A DNA stretch of 64,000 nt, taken from positions 1-64,000 of IMG/VR virus record IMGVR_UViG_3300017605_000678; one strand, written 5' to 3'. Source of the stretch: a virus. Under the pieces are notes generated by a model. The model ran no database searches, had not been told where the DNA came from, and saw only the letters and a list, made by a program, of their open reading frames with translations. The position numbers and the translations under genes are program-made. Below are positions 56,857 to 64,000 of the stretch, in pieces. Positions within the stretch are counted from its first letter, which is position 1, and each line of letters opens with the position of its first letter.

Positions 56857-57287
56857 TGCCTGATTTTTTTCGTGTCGGCCCCTTTCAGAAGGCCGGCGCC
56901 CGGGGGCGCGTTGGAGACCGTAGCCAAAGACAGCGGCGCACGTCCAGGACTTTTCCAGAAACAATCTCCGCACTGCAAAACGCCGCCCTGGAGCGCGCCC
57001 AGCACGCCCAGGTGAGTGCTCCCGCACAGCGGGCACGCCAGATAGTTGCAAGCCGGGCACACGAGCGCTCCGATCGGCGGCTCAACGACGAAGAGGCAGC
57101 GGCAGCGCGGGCAATTGGCGGGCAGGCCGGCCGCGCGCTTTGCCTTGGCCTCCAGGCGCCGGGCCAACCGGGCGCGCAGCACGTCAAGCCGTTGCTCCAG
57201 GCGCTTGATCGCCGCGTCCAAGTGTTTGTTGGCCGGCAGCTGTCGGGCCGCGTCGATCACGGTTGAGGTTGCGTCCAGGAGTGTCAT
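56853..57287 (-). CDS. Zinc-ribbon protein
   Basis: 144 aa from ATG 57287. Helical N-terminus ('MTLLDATSTVIDAARQLPANKHLDAAIKRLEQRLDVLRARL') then a row of zinc knuckles (CPRC, CPAC, CPLC, CGDC). Function unknown. Confidence 0.7.
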   Translation of the reverse strand: MTLLDATSTVIDAARQLPANKHLDAAIKRLEQRLDVLRARLARRLEAKAKRAAGLPANCPRCRCLFVVEPPIGALVCPACNYLACPLCGSTHLGVLGALQGGVLQCGDCFWKSPGRAPLSLATVSNAPPGAGLLKGADTKKIRQ

Positions 57288-57562
57288 CGCTTCAGGGCTT
57301 TCTGTGCTTCTTTGAACGCCTGCAGGGGAAACGGCACACTTACCAGCGTTCCGCCGCCCACGCTGTCGAGCGGCCCTTCGAAGTGCGAAGCGAACGGTCT
57401 CAAAGCATGCTCCAGCTCCGCGATCCGGCTCGATCGCCACAGCTCGATCTCTTGCTCGAGCAGTTCCTCGATTGCGTTCTCGATCGCCGCGCGGCCCCAG
57501 TTTCCGCTGCCGATCCCGCTCTGGATGTCAGCGGCCAGCTCCGCGATCTTTTTGTTGCTCAC
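57284..57562 (-). CDS. Tandem paralogue 1
   Basis: 92 aa from GTG 57562 (GTGA overlap). Helical start 'SNKKIAELAADIQSG' and end 'ELEHALRPFASHFEGPLDSVGGGTLVSVPFPLQAFKEAQKALKR'. The end is closely similar to the next upstream gene, so this is a tandem duplication. Confidence 0.65.
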   Translation of the reverse strand: MSNKKIAELAADIQSGIGSGNWGRAAIENAIEELLEQEIELWRSSRIAELEHALRPFASHFEGPLDSVGGGTLVSVPFPLQAFKEAQKALKR

Positions 57563-57825
57563 TGGCACCCCTTCAGCGCTTTTTGAGCGTCCTTGAAAAA
57601 CTGCATCGGGAATGGCCGGCTGACCAGCGCTCCGCCTTCCAAATTTTGGAGATTTCCAGCAAAGTGTTTGGCGAACGGAATCAACGCGTCCTCCAGCTGT
57701 GCGATGCGCTTAGCCTGCATGCGCAACAGCTCCACCGCCTCCTCGAAAGCCTCGCAGCGCTCGGTCTCTGTGCGAACAGCGGATCGCATTTCGTCTGCCA
57801 TTGCAGCGATCTGTTCAATAGTCAC
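57559..57825 (-). CDS. Tandem paralogue 2
   Basis: 88 aa from GTG 57825 (GTGA overlap). 'TIEQIAAMADEMRSAVRTETERCEAFEEAVELLRMQAKRIAQLEDALIPFAKHFAGNLQNLEGGALVSRPFPMQFFKDAQKALKGCQ'. Shares 'PFA.HF.G......GG.LVS.PFP.Q.FK.AQKALK' with the downstream gene. Confidence 0.65.
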   Translation of the reverse strand: MTIEQIAAMADEMRSAVRTETERCEAFEEAVELLRMQAKRIAQLEDALIPFAKHFAGNLQNLEGGALVSRPFPMQFFKDAQKALKGCQ

Positions 57826-58136
57826 TGGTCGCCCCTCCATTCCGGCGGCCGCTCGCCGCGTTTCCACCACTCGTCGTCCGCCCTGGGCGGCTCCGCCAGA
57901 GGCGGCAGCTCCTCCGTCGGCACGGTCCCGCCCTTCGTCGCCTCCAGGCAGCGCAACTGCCATGCCGCGGCGGCCTCGTTCGCCTCCTGGGCCAAATGCT
58001 TTTGAACTTCCAGGTCGGCGCGCAGCATCCAAACTCGGACCCGCCAATAGCCAGTTGCCACGCCAGAGCCGATCGAGAATCCAAGCCAGAGCAGCGCGAC
58101 CGTCGCGACGCCCCCGTAAATGCCAAGCCAGATCAT
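57822..58136 (-). CDS. Small membrane protein
   Basis: 104 aa from ATG 58136: MIWLGIYGGVATVALLWLGFSIGSGVATGYW (one TM helix), then a helical soluble part and Pro/Glu/Trp tail. Coupled to UvrD-like gene by ATGA overlap. Confidence 0.68.
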   Translation of the reverse strand: MIWLGIYGGVATVALLWLGFSIGSGVATGYWRVRVWMLRADLEVQKHLAQEANEAAAAWQLRCLEATKGGTVPTEELPPLAEPPRADDEWWKRGERPPEWRGDQ

Positions 58137-59827
58137 ACCTTGTTCCCTTTCATTTCCACGACGAACCGGCTCGGCCACAGTTCCGAGCCCATCTTGTCCC
58201 ACGCGCTAAGCTGGCGCCGTTTCACTGTCGAGACGATCAGGCTCCGCCGGGCGCGCGTGACCGCCACGAAGCACAGCCGGCGCTCCTCCTCCGGATCCGT
58301 CTCTTTCAGCGTCGAGGGCAGAAGGCCGTCCTCGGCGCCGGCCAGGATCACGACGTCCCACTCTCGGCCCTTGGCGCGATGAATTGTCCCGCACCAGACG
58401 GACCCGGGAGTCTCCTCCGGGGGCGCGCTGGCCTCCGGCCGCGCCATGGCCAGCGAAAGGTCCTCCATGCTCGCCCCAGGCCCCAGAGCGACGACCAGGG
58501 CCCGCACAGCCCGGGAAGCGTCGGTAGCGCCTCCCATTGCGCGCAGGACGGCCTCAGGAGCGGCCGACGGCGGCAGACCGCTCTCTACCTGCAGGAATGC
58601 CTTGTTGATGCTGGTAAAGGCCTCGCCGGCCTTCAGCGCCAGATCGTTCGCCACAGCCTGTCCGCGAGTCAGCTCGAGGAACCAGCGCGCCGAGGAGTCG
58701 CGCTCCGGGTCGGCCAGGAACGCCACGAGGGCGCGGGCAATTTGCCAGCCGTCCGGAACGTGCCAGCGATCCGTTTCCGTGAGGCGTCCGGCCGCGCGAA
58801 GCGCCTCGCCGAGTTTGTCGGCCACGAAGTTGGTCCGCGCCAGGACGGCCACGGAGAGCGAGCACAAGACCGCGTCGTTTACTGCTGCGATCACTTTCGT
58901 TGCCTCCTGGGCTTCATTGTCGCTCTGTAAGAACGTGACGGCGCCGATCGTTTTCAGGGCCGGCTCGACCGCCTTTGGAATCCGGCGCCGATTGTGAGTG
59001 ATCAGGTTCGAGGCCGCCGTGCACACGTTGATCGGACAGCGATAGCTTTTGGACAGGACAAAGCCAGCGCGGTTCGCGTTGCGCATGGGCCCAGGCCACA
59101 GCGAGAGCAGCGCCGACGGGTTTCCGCCGGCAAAAGCCATGATGCTCTGATCCAGGTCGCCGACGTAAAACTTCGATCGCGCCCGGGCAGTCGCGCACAG
59201 CCGGTGCGTGTCGCTTCCGCAATCTTGGTACTCGTCCACGAGGATCGCGCCGGCCACGGGCCGGCCCAGCTGCGCCAGCGTGTCGACCACGAGGATCGCC
59301 GCCTTAAGGATCATTGCATACGACAGGAACCCGTCCCGCAGCATGGACCGTTGAGCGTCGGCCACGACCGCGCGTTCCATGTCGTAGCCTCCTGGGGACG
59401 TGGGCAGCTCGGCCTCTGCCGCCTGCCGGGAGAGGTCGCGCACGGATCCGCGGTAGCCCATCGTCATGGCCGAACGGCGAAGTATCGTCTCCGCCTGTGC
59501 CTCGTCGATCACGACCCAGTGGCGCGCGTCGCCCATGCCGATCTCGGCGCCGAACCGGCGAACCAGCTTCAGCGCCCATGAATGGATCGTGCCGCAGTGG
59601 CCGAGCATCACGCCTGGGCGGAGCCGGCGAGAGATCTCGCCGGCGGCCGCGTTCGTGTAAGTGACGGCCACGATGTCCTCTGGAAGCATTCCGCCATCGA
59701 TCAGCCAGTGAATCCTCGCCACGAGCACGCGGGTCTTGCCCGAGCCGGGCCCGGCCAGGACCACGGTCGATTCCGCATGCGAGGCCACGGCGGCAGCCTG
59801 CTCTGGGTCTAGTGATTGATTTTCCAT
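58133..59827 (-). CDS. UvrD/PcrA-type SF1 helicase
   Basis: 564 aa from ATG 59827. 'LDPEQAAAVASHAESTVVLAGPGSGKTRVLVARI' (Q motif and Walker A), 'VAVTYTNAAAGEISRRL' (Ia), 'ILVDEYQDC' (II), 'YVGDLDQSIMAFAGG' (III), 'LSKSYRCP' (IV), 'TIHRAKGREWDVVILAG' (V) and 'RLCFVAVTRARRSLIVS' (VI). Shorter than full UvrD; unwinds DNA in repair or recombination. AAAGGAAAT precedes the start. Confidence 0.94.
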   Translation of the reverse strand: MENQSLDPEQAAAVASHAESTVVLAGPGSGKTRVLVARIHWLIDGGMLPEDIVAVTYTNAAAGEISRRLRPGVMLGHCGTIHSWALKLVRRFGAEIGMGDARHWVVIDEAQAETILRRSAMTMGYRGSVRDLSRQAAEAELPTSPGGYDMERAVVADAQRSMLRDGFLSYAMILKAAILVVDTLAQLGRPVAGAILVDEYQDCGSDTHRLCATARARSKFYVGDLDQSIMAFAGGNPSALLSLWPGPMRNANRAGFVLSKSYRCPINVCTAASNLITHNRRRIPKAVEPALKTIGAVTFLQSDNEAQEATKVIAAVNDAVLCSLSVAVLARTNFVADKLGEALRAAGRLTETDRWHVPDGWQIARALVAFLADPERDSSARWFLELTRGQAVANDLALKAGEAFTSINKAFLQVESGLPPSAAPEAVLRAMGGATDASRAVRALVVALGPGASMEDLSLAMARPEASAPPEETPGSVWCGTIHRAKGREWDVVILAGAEDGLLPSTLKETDPEEERRLCFVAVTRARRSLIVSTVKRRQLSAWDKMGSELWPSRFVVEMKGNKV

Positions 59828-59916
59828 ATTTCCTTTGACACAAGCCAGACGAGGATCGACGCCGTCGCCAAGGCGAAAGAGAGGAACCAAGTCTGAATTT
59901 TGATCCGGGTTTTCAT
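59809..59916 (-). CDS. Possible 35-aa membrane peptide
   Basis: MKTRIKIQTWFLSFALATASILVWLVSKEIWKINH: one transmembrane helix. The ATG is preceded by GAACGAACGAACG. It overlaps the helicase start by 19 bases. Support is the shared pre-start motif and the clean TM helix. Confidence 0.5.
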   Translation of the reverse strand: MKTRIKIQTWFLSFALATASILVWLVSKEIWKINH

Positions 59917-59943
59917 CGTTCGTTCGTTCGTTTTTGTTCGTTC

Positions 59944-61893
59944 TTAGGCCACGTCGATCATGGCCGTGCTCGGCGTCTTTTTTCGCAATTCGCGGGAGGC
60001 TCCGAGCAGTTGCGACCACCATTTAGACGAGCGGACGTCACAGCCAATAAATTGATCGATGTGGCCCTTGTCGACCAGCTCAATCATGCGTTCCACAACA
60101 CGCACGCGGACTAGCTCGTCCATGATCCCCAGCTCGTCGATCAGCACGAGCCGGAACGGAGCGCCCAGCGTGAGCGCCACTGCAAGCCCCGCGTACGTGA
60201 TCGCTTTCTCCGTGCCCGAAAACGTCTCGTGACTCACCCAGGTCCCGGTCTCGTCTTCGTAGCCGAACTCGCCGTTGCGATACTCCAACGGCCGGTCCAG
60301 GATCCCGTCGGTAAACCGGTTCGCGGCCTCCATGACGGTACCCACGGCCCGGGCAATCGCCTCCTGCTGCGCAGCCTGGATCTCTTCGACGACCGCCCCG
60401 TAAACGGCCGCCAGCTCGCGAGTCTTCTCCAGCAGCTCCGCCGCGCGGTTGCGCGCGTTGACCTGGGCTTGCTCGGCGATCCAGCGCGTATGCGTGGCGT
60501 TCAGCTCCTCGACGCGCTCGCGCGCCTTGGCCATCGTGGCCAGGAGCAAATCGATCGGAGCAGGCTCGCCCAGCTCAGTCAGCCGGGCTTGCAGCTGCGC
60601 CCGGTCCTTCTGGACATCGACACGGGCCAGTAGGTCGGCCAAATCCTCGTGAGCCTGCGCGATCTGCGCGCCCATGTTTCCGACCTTTTGAACGCGTGCG
60701 AACTCGGCTTGCTCGGCCTTGCTCGCAGCCTCCAGTTCCTTGGCCAGCTCCTTCTCGCGTTTCACAAGCCCATGGCGCACGAGCAAGAGAGAATCCAGCT
60801 CCTCCGTCAAATGGCCCTCGATTTTCTTCCGCCAGCCTGGAGCCGAGGCCATGCAATGCGGGCAACACTTTTCGGCCTTCAGCCCTTCAATGTCTTCGCG
60901 GATCTTGGTCGCCTTGTCGAGGTTGTCGCGCGTGTCGGCCCGGGCGCCCTCCAGCGCAGAGGAGGCCTTGCGCGCCGCCGCCACGATCTTTGCGTCGATC
61001 TTGCTGGATCCCAGCTTCGTCTGCTGGGCTTCCAGGTCGGACAGCCGGCGCTTCGCTTCGTCGAGCGCGCCCGCCGGCGGGGGCAAGTTTGGCATCCGCT
61101 CCAGCTGCGCCAGTAATGACTTGCGCGCCTCGATCACGTTCTGGGCCCGGTCGTGTTCGAGGATCACGCTGGAGAGCCCCTCTCTGGCCATGGCCAGCTC
61201 TGCCGCGCAGTTGCGCGCCGGGAAGGCTCCGAACTGTCCGGTCAGAGCGGCCGTCGTGGCCGACCCTTCGCTGGCCCGAGCCGCCGCCAGCGCCTCCTTA
61301 CGCGCCGTGGCGAACGCTTTATGCAGCGCCTCGGCAAACTCCTGGGGCGTTGGCTCTTCGTCGTCCTCCAGATAACTCTTCAAAATGTTCTCGACGTCGG
61401 TCCGGATGTGTTCCGGCCGGCCCACCGCAATGCCACGCACGCGCGCCGCCAGCCCTTGCGGCGTGAGTTTGGTCAGCTCCGGGCTCACGCGCCCGAAAAT
61501 GTAGTTGAGCCGCTGGGCGGCCGTGAGGCTGAAAAACTCTCGGATGTCCAGCGAGAGCGCCGGCAGCATGGTAGGCAGGTCGGTCCCGACCCGAACGGAG
61601 CCGCCTTCGCGCGTCCAGGAACGATCGATGCGTTGCCCGCTCGGCTCTCCGATCATGGACAGGGTCGCGCGCTCCAGCGTCACGCCCAGGACGGAGCCCG
61701 AGCACAGCCGGAACGTGTCGCCAGCTCGCTTGCCCAGGGCCGGGTGGTAGCCCAGCAGGCCCAAGCGGATCGCGTCGAGCACTCCGGTCTTGCCGGAGAA
61801 GGAGGGCCCACAAACGATCGTGACGGGCGCAAGGTCGTAGTCGAAGCAGCGGCCTTTCAAGTTGCGCGCTGCGATTTTGGTGATGTGGTTCAT
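59944..61893 (-). CDS. Rad50/SbcC-like ATPase
   Basis: 649 aa. Walker A GPSFSGKTG at 29-37, long coiled coils interrupted by a central Cys motif (KCCPHC) like a zinc hook, then 'SHETFSGTEKAITYAGLAVAL' (ABC signature) and 'LVLIDELGIMDELVRVRVVERM' (Walker B). Such ATPases pair with an Mre11/SbcD nuclease, which is not in this window. GAACGAACGA precedes the ATG. Confidence 0.88.
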   Translation of the reverse strand: MNHITKIAARNLKGRCFDYDLAPVTIVCGPSFSGKTGVLDAIRLGLLGYHPALGKRAGDTFRLCSGSVLGVTLERATLSMIGEPSGQRIDRSWTREGGSVRVGTDLPTMLPALSLDIREFFSLTAAQRLNYIFGRVSPELTKLTPQGLAARVRGIAVGRPEHIRTDVENILKSYLEDDEEPTPQEFAEALHKAFATARKEALAAARASEGSATTAALTGQFGAFPARNCAAELAMAREGLSSVILEHDRAQNVIEARKSLLAQLERMPNLPPPAGALDEAKRRLSDLEAQQTKLGSSKIDAKIVAAARKASSALEGARADTRDNLDKATKIREDIEGLKAEKCCPHCMASAPGWRKKIEGHLTEELDSLLLVRHGLVKREKELAKELEAASKAEQAEFARVQKVGNMGAQIAQAHEDLADLLARVDVQKDRAQLQARLTELGEPAPIDLLLATMAKARERVEELNATHTRWIAEQAQVNARNRAAELLEKTRELAAVYGAVVEEIQAAQQEAIARAVGTVMEAANRFTDGILDRPLEYRNGEFGYEDETGTWVSHETFSGTEKAITYAGLAVALTLGAPFRLVLIDELGIMDELVRVRVVERMIELVDKGHIDQFIGCDVRSSKWWSQLLGASRELRKKTPSTAMIDVA

Positions 61894-61916
61894 TCGTTCG
61901 TTCAGAGTTGAGGGTT

Positions 61917-62720
61917 TTACTTTTTCGCAGTCTCGGGCGCCGGTGCTGGATCGACGTTCGCGCCGTCGTTGTCGCTCGGCTCGGGCTTTGGATCCGCCGG
62001 TGCCGAAGTGCGCAAGCGTAATTGCAGCACAGAGGTCGGCATGAACCGGTGCATACCGTCCTTTTCAAGCTGGATCAAGATCGTTGTCGCCAGCGCCTGA
62101 AATTGTGCATCCGGCAGCTCGTAACCGAACTGGAGCCGCACAGCGTCTTTGGCCTGGAGCGCAGCCGCAAAGGCCACAAGGAAAGCGTTGCCGACTTTCA
62201 TCGCGTGCTTTTTGGCGCGCAGGATCTCGTCCGGGTTGGGTTCCTCGCCGGCAGCCAGGGCGCCTTGCCGCGCCGCGTCTTGGCCGGGCCGGGCCGGAGG
62301 ATTCTGTTGCTGGCGCTGGGGCTGTTGCTGCTGAGGAGGCGCCGCGTTGCGGGCCGGAGGAGGAGCGGTGTTGCGCGCCGGAGGCTTGGCGGCCGCCGGC
62401 TTGCGCCCACGGGCCGGAGGATTGGCCGTGTTACGCTTGGCCGGCTCGGGCTCCGGTTCCGCCGCGCTCTCGCCACAATAGCCAAGCGTTGCATCCTCCT
62501 TCGTGCCCTCGGCAGACAGCGTGAAAGTTTGCCCCTCTTGGCCGCGGAAAAAGTCGGCGCACCGATCGTTCTCTGCTGAATAAGTCCGCTCTTGCCCGTC
62601 GATCTCCAGGATAATGTACGGCGGACGGTTTGGGTATTTGGATTCCCTTACGTCGGACTTGACCGTCACTTCAACTGGGCCCATGTGACGAAGTTCCGAG
62701 TGATACAGTGTTTTTCCCAT
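61917..62720 (-). CDS. Unknown protein with Pro/Gln-rich linker
   Basis: 267 aa. N-terminal beta domain ('MGKTLYHSELRHMGPVEVTVKSDVRESKYPNRPPYIILEIDGQERTY') of about 90 residues, a low-complexity Pro/Ala/Gln/Arg linker, and a helical C-terminal domain ('RAKKHAMKVGNAFLVAFAAALQAKDAV') with acidic tail. Position before the Rad50-like gene suggests a DNA-metabolism accessory. Promoter-module copy 7 precedes it. Confidence 0.7.
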   Translation of the reverse strand: MGKTLYHSELRHMGPVEVTVKSDVRESKYPNRPPYIILEIDGQERTYSAENDRCADFFRGQEGQTFTLSAEGTKEDATLGYCGESAAEPEPEPAKRNTANPPARGRKPAAAKPPARNTAPPPARNAAPPQQQQPQRQQQNPPARPGQDAARQGALAAGEEPNPDEILRAKKHAMKVGNAFLVAFAAALQAKDAVRLQFGYELPDAQFQALATTILIQLEKDGMHRFMPTSVLQLRLRTSAPADPKPEPSDNDGANVDPAPAPETAKK

Positions 62721-62878
62721 AACGGTTCTCTTTCGTTCGCTCGGGTCCGTCGCCCCGCTTCTACGTTCGTCGGAAGCTGCCGGGCCGACCCGTTTTGTGT
62801 GCCCGCTTCACGGGCCACAGCCAGACCATCGGCAATCGTCCTCCAGAAGTAAAGAGTTTTTTTGCTTCTAAACTCAAT
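62721..62878 (-). promoter_or_regulatory. Reiterated promoter-leader module, copy 7
   Basis: TTTACT at 62853-62848, 17-bp spacer, GATGGT at 62830-62825. The leader is longer than in other copies (about 100 bases) and has a different hairpin (GCCCG with CGGGC) in place of the CCCGTAA one, then GCGAACGAAAG before the gene. The promoter part is conserved. Confidence 0.75.
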
Positions 62879-62939
62879 TGGGAATAAACCTGGGGAAAAG
62901 TTGGGCCGCGGGCCAATTGGGAATAAACCTGGGGAAAAG
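62875..62939. repeat. Two 26-bp direct repeats
   Basis: The sequence beginning CAATTGGGAATAAACC and ending GGGGAAAAG occurs at 62875-62900 and again, identically, at 62914-62939, a period of 39. They overlap the upstream edge of promoter-module copy 7 and could be a protein-binding array. Confidence 0.85.
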
Positions 62940-62952
62940 GTGCCCGCGGGCG

Positions 62953-63321
62953 CTATTTCGGCGGAAGGTCCTCGTGCGGAGCCGTGTGCAATTTTTCGAA
63001 CGCTTCGGCGGCGTCCTCGCGCACGCGCGGATTGTAGTCTTTCCAGTTGCCTTTATGGCCGAGCCGAAAATGGTCGTTGCCCTCGGCCTTCTGCTCGCAA
63101 AGGGAAATCAGATTCGCGTCGACCAGCTCCAGCTCGGGCCACAAATGAAAGGGCCGAACGTGGTGCACTTGGACGTGATCGGCCTGTCCGCAGGCCGCGC
63201 AGTTTGGATTTTTCTGGAGATGTTCGCGCCGCTTCGCGGGCCAATGCGGCGAGCGCAGCGGATGAAAGATCGTCTTGTTTCTCCAGGCGTCCTTAGTCCA
63301 TTCCGCGAGTCGCGCGATCAT
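62953..63321 (-). CDS. HNH endonuclease
   Basis: 122 aa from ATG 63321. 'WPAKRREHLQKNPNCAACGQADHVQVHHVRPFHLWPELELVDANLISLCEQK' has CxxC, 'VHHV' and 'N..SLC' of a classic HNH domain. Small; possibly a packaging or homing-type nuclease. ATGA overlap. Confidence 0.88.
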   Translation of the reverse strand: MIARLAEWTKDAWRNKTIFHPLRSPHWPAKRREHLQKNPNCAACGQADHVQVHHVRPFHLWPELELVDANLISLCEQKAEGNDHFRLGHKGNWKDYNPRVREDAAEAFEKLHTAPHEDLPPK

Positions 63322-63575
63322 TCCGGTCCCTTCAGCGCTTCGTGTCGGGCGATCTCTTTCTGCTCTTGCAGCCAATGGCTCACTTGCCCGAACTGGGCGA
63401 ACCAATTGCCAATGCCCTGCGAGATGTGCCAAGTGCCGCGGCCGCCGTCCGTGCGTTTTTTCGTCACGAAGATCAGAACAGAATCGACGTGCTCGCCGAT
63501 CTCTTGGACCGCGCGCTCGACCGCGCGTTTGGCTTCTTCGCAGTCCTCCGGAAGTTCAGGCGTGACCTCGCTCAT
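63318..63575 (-). CDS. Small conserved-looking protein
   Basis: 85 aa, MSEVTPELPEDCEEAKRAVERAVQEIGEHVDSVLIFVTKKRTDGGRGTWHISQGIGNWFAQFGQVSHWLQEQ. Pattern 'V.IFVT....' + 'T....G.GN..A..GQV..W' recurs in small phage proteins. Unknown function. Confidence 0.68.
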   Translation of the reverse strand: MSEVTPELPEDCEEAKRAVERAVQEIGEHVDSVLIFVTKKRTDGGRGTWHISQGIGNWFAQFGQVSHWLQEQKEIARHEALKGPE

Positions 63576-63823
63576 TAGTTTTTCGAGATCGAGGCCTCCA
63601 CGCGCACGAGGATACCGCCCTGCATTGGCAGACGAGCCGCAACCGTGATCTCAGGAAAGCGTTCCGTGAGTTTGGCGCAGTAGCGATCGGCCTTGGCGTC
63701 GTCGTCGACCAGGAATCCGACGGACTTTCCAAGCTGCAGCACGGTCCGGGCAATGGTCGCGATCCGATCATCTTCGGCAAGGGCTTTCAAATCGCAGTAG
63801 GGAATCACTTTTGGCGTGTTCAT
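63575..63823 (-). CDS. Small protein
   Basis: 82 aa, MNTPKVIPYCDLKALAEDDRIATIARTVLQLGKSVGFLVDDDAKADRYCAKLTERFPEITVAARLPMQGGILVRVE. Alpha/beta pattern. No family recognised. Confidence 0.62.
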   Translation of the reverse strand: MNTPKVIPYCDLKALAEDDRIATIARTVLQLGKSVGFLVDDDAKADRYCAKLTERFPEITVAARLPMQGGILVRVEASISKN

Positions 63824-64000
63824 ATATTCATGGTGATCGTTGGCCAGTCTGCTCCGACTTCGCCCGCTTGGGCTTCACTGCCGATCCGGTAGGCAATGCC
63901 AGCCCGCTGCAGGGCCGGGGGCGTGCCGTTGCGCATGAGCGCGCGCGGGAAGGAGAGCCGGAGCAGCTGGCCGGCGGCCGGAGTGACGTCGAACTGTTGG
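63820..64000 (-). CDS. Partial gene at right edge (3' end only)
   Basis: A minus-strand frame enters from the right edge and stops at 63820-63822, giving at least 59 residues ending 'EVGADWPTITMNI'. Its TGA overlaps the next ATG by four bases, supporting it as real. Too little is seen to identify it. Confidence 0.55.
   Translation of the reverse strand, partial: QQFDVTPAAGQLLRLSFPRALMRNGTPPALQRAGIAYRIGSEAQAGEVGADWPTITMNI

Noticed and set aside
1-64000. CRISPR array, insertion sequence, integrase or attachment site
   Set aside because: No regular spacer array, transposase, recombinase motif or terminal duplication was found. The only tandem repeat is the two-copy 26-mer.

Overview
The window is 64 kb of a tailed, siphovirus-type phage genome (or a prophage or metagenomic contig of one). 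GC is high, and every convincing gene lies on the minus strand, so the genome is transcribed from the right end of the window to the left. Packing is tight: most neighbours overlap by 1-4 bases (ATGA, GTGA or TAATG junctions), and these overlaps fixed many of the start codons given here. No integrase, repressor, attachment site, DNA polymerase or recognisable endolysin is visible. Both ends cut through genes. The host cannot be read directly. Sec signal peptides, an outer-membrane-barrel-like protein and Asn/Thr-rich 'TN' extracellular domains suggest a diderm host; Verrucomicrobiota is my tentative guess from protein style only.

Reading in the direction of transcription: (1) 64000-52000 is early recombination and replication: an HNH nuclease, a Rad50-like ATPase, a UvrD-type helicase, a DnaD-like initiator and DnaC-like loader, a CsrA-like protein fused to zinc-binding cysteines, a stand-alone NrdJ-type TSCPD domain, a KhpA-like KH protein and SSB. 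(2) 52000-41000 holds many small zinc-ribbon or unknown genes, a second HNH-like protein, a RecU-like resolvase, an SF2 helicase, an ASCH protein and a tRNA-like sequence. (3) 41000-33500 has a Gp37/Gp68 protein, two DNA methyltransferases (one with a ParB domain) and the terminase subunits. (4) 33500-26900 has a RadC/JAMM protein, two PAPS-reductase-like PP-loop proteins, a lipoprotein and a ParB-domain protein. (5) 26800-18700, after a strong terminator, holds portal, head morphogenesis, a winged-helix protein, scaffold and major capsid protein. (6) 18600-10900 holds a long repeat-rich fibre and three more proteins, all four with signal peptides. (7) 10900-1 holds a holin-like protein, head-tail connectors, a phage-encoded response regulator with membrane segments, tail tube, tail assembly chaperones with a -1 frameshift, tape measure and distal tail proteins.

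The most distinctive feature is a roughly 100-bp intergenic module repeated seven times (plus one degenerate copy) between 30.4 and 62.9 kb. Each copy has an A-tract hairpin, TTTACT, an invariant 17-bp spacer, a GATGGT-like hexamer, and (in six copies) a leader hairpin whose stem covaries around a constant CCCGTAA loop, then an AACGAACGA-type motif before the start codon. It looks like a reiterated promoter plus structured 5' leader for early genes. Other unusual items are the secreted fibre cassette, the outer-membrane-barrel-like protein, the response regulator in the connector block, and two bacterial-style RNA-binding regulators (CsrA-like and KhpA-like).
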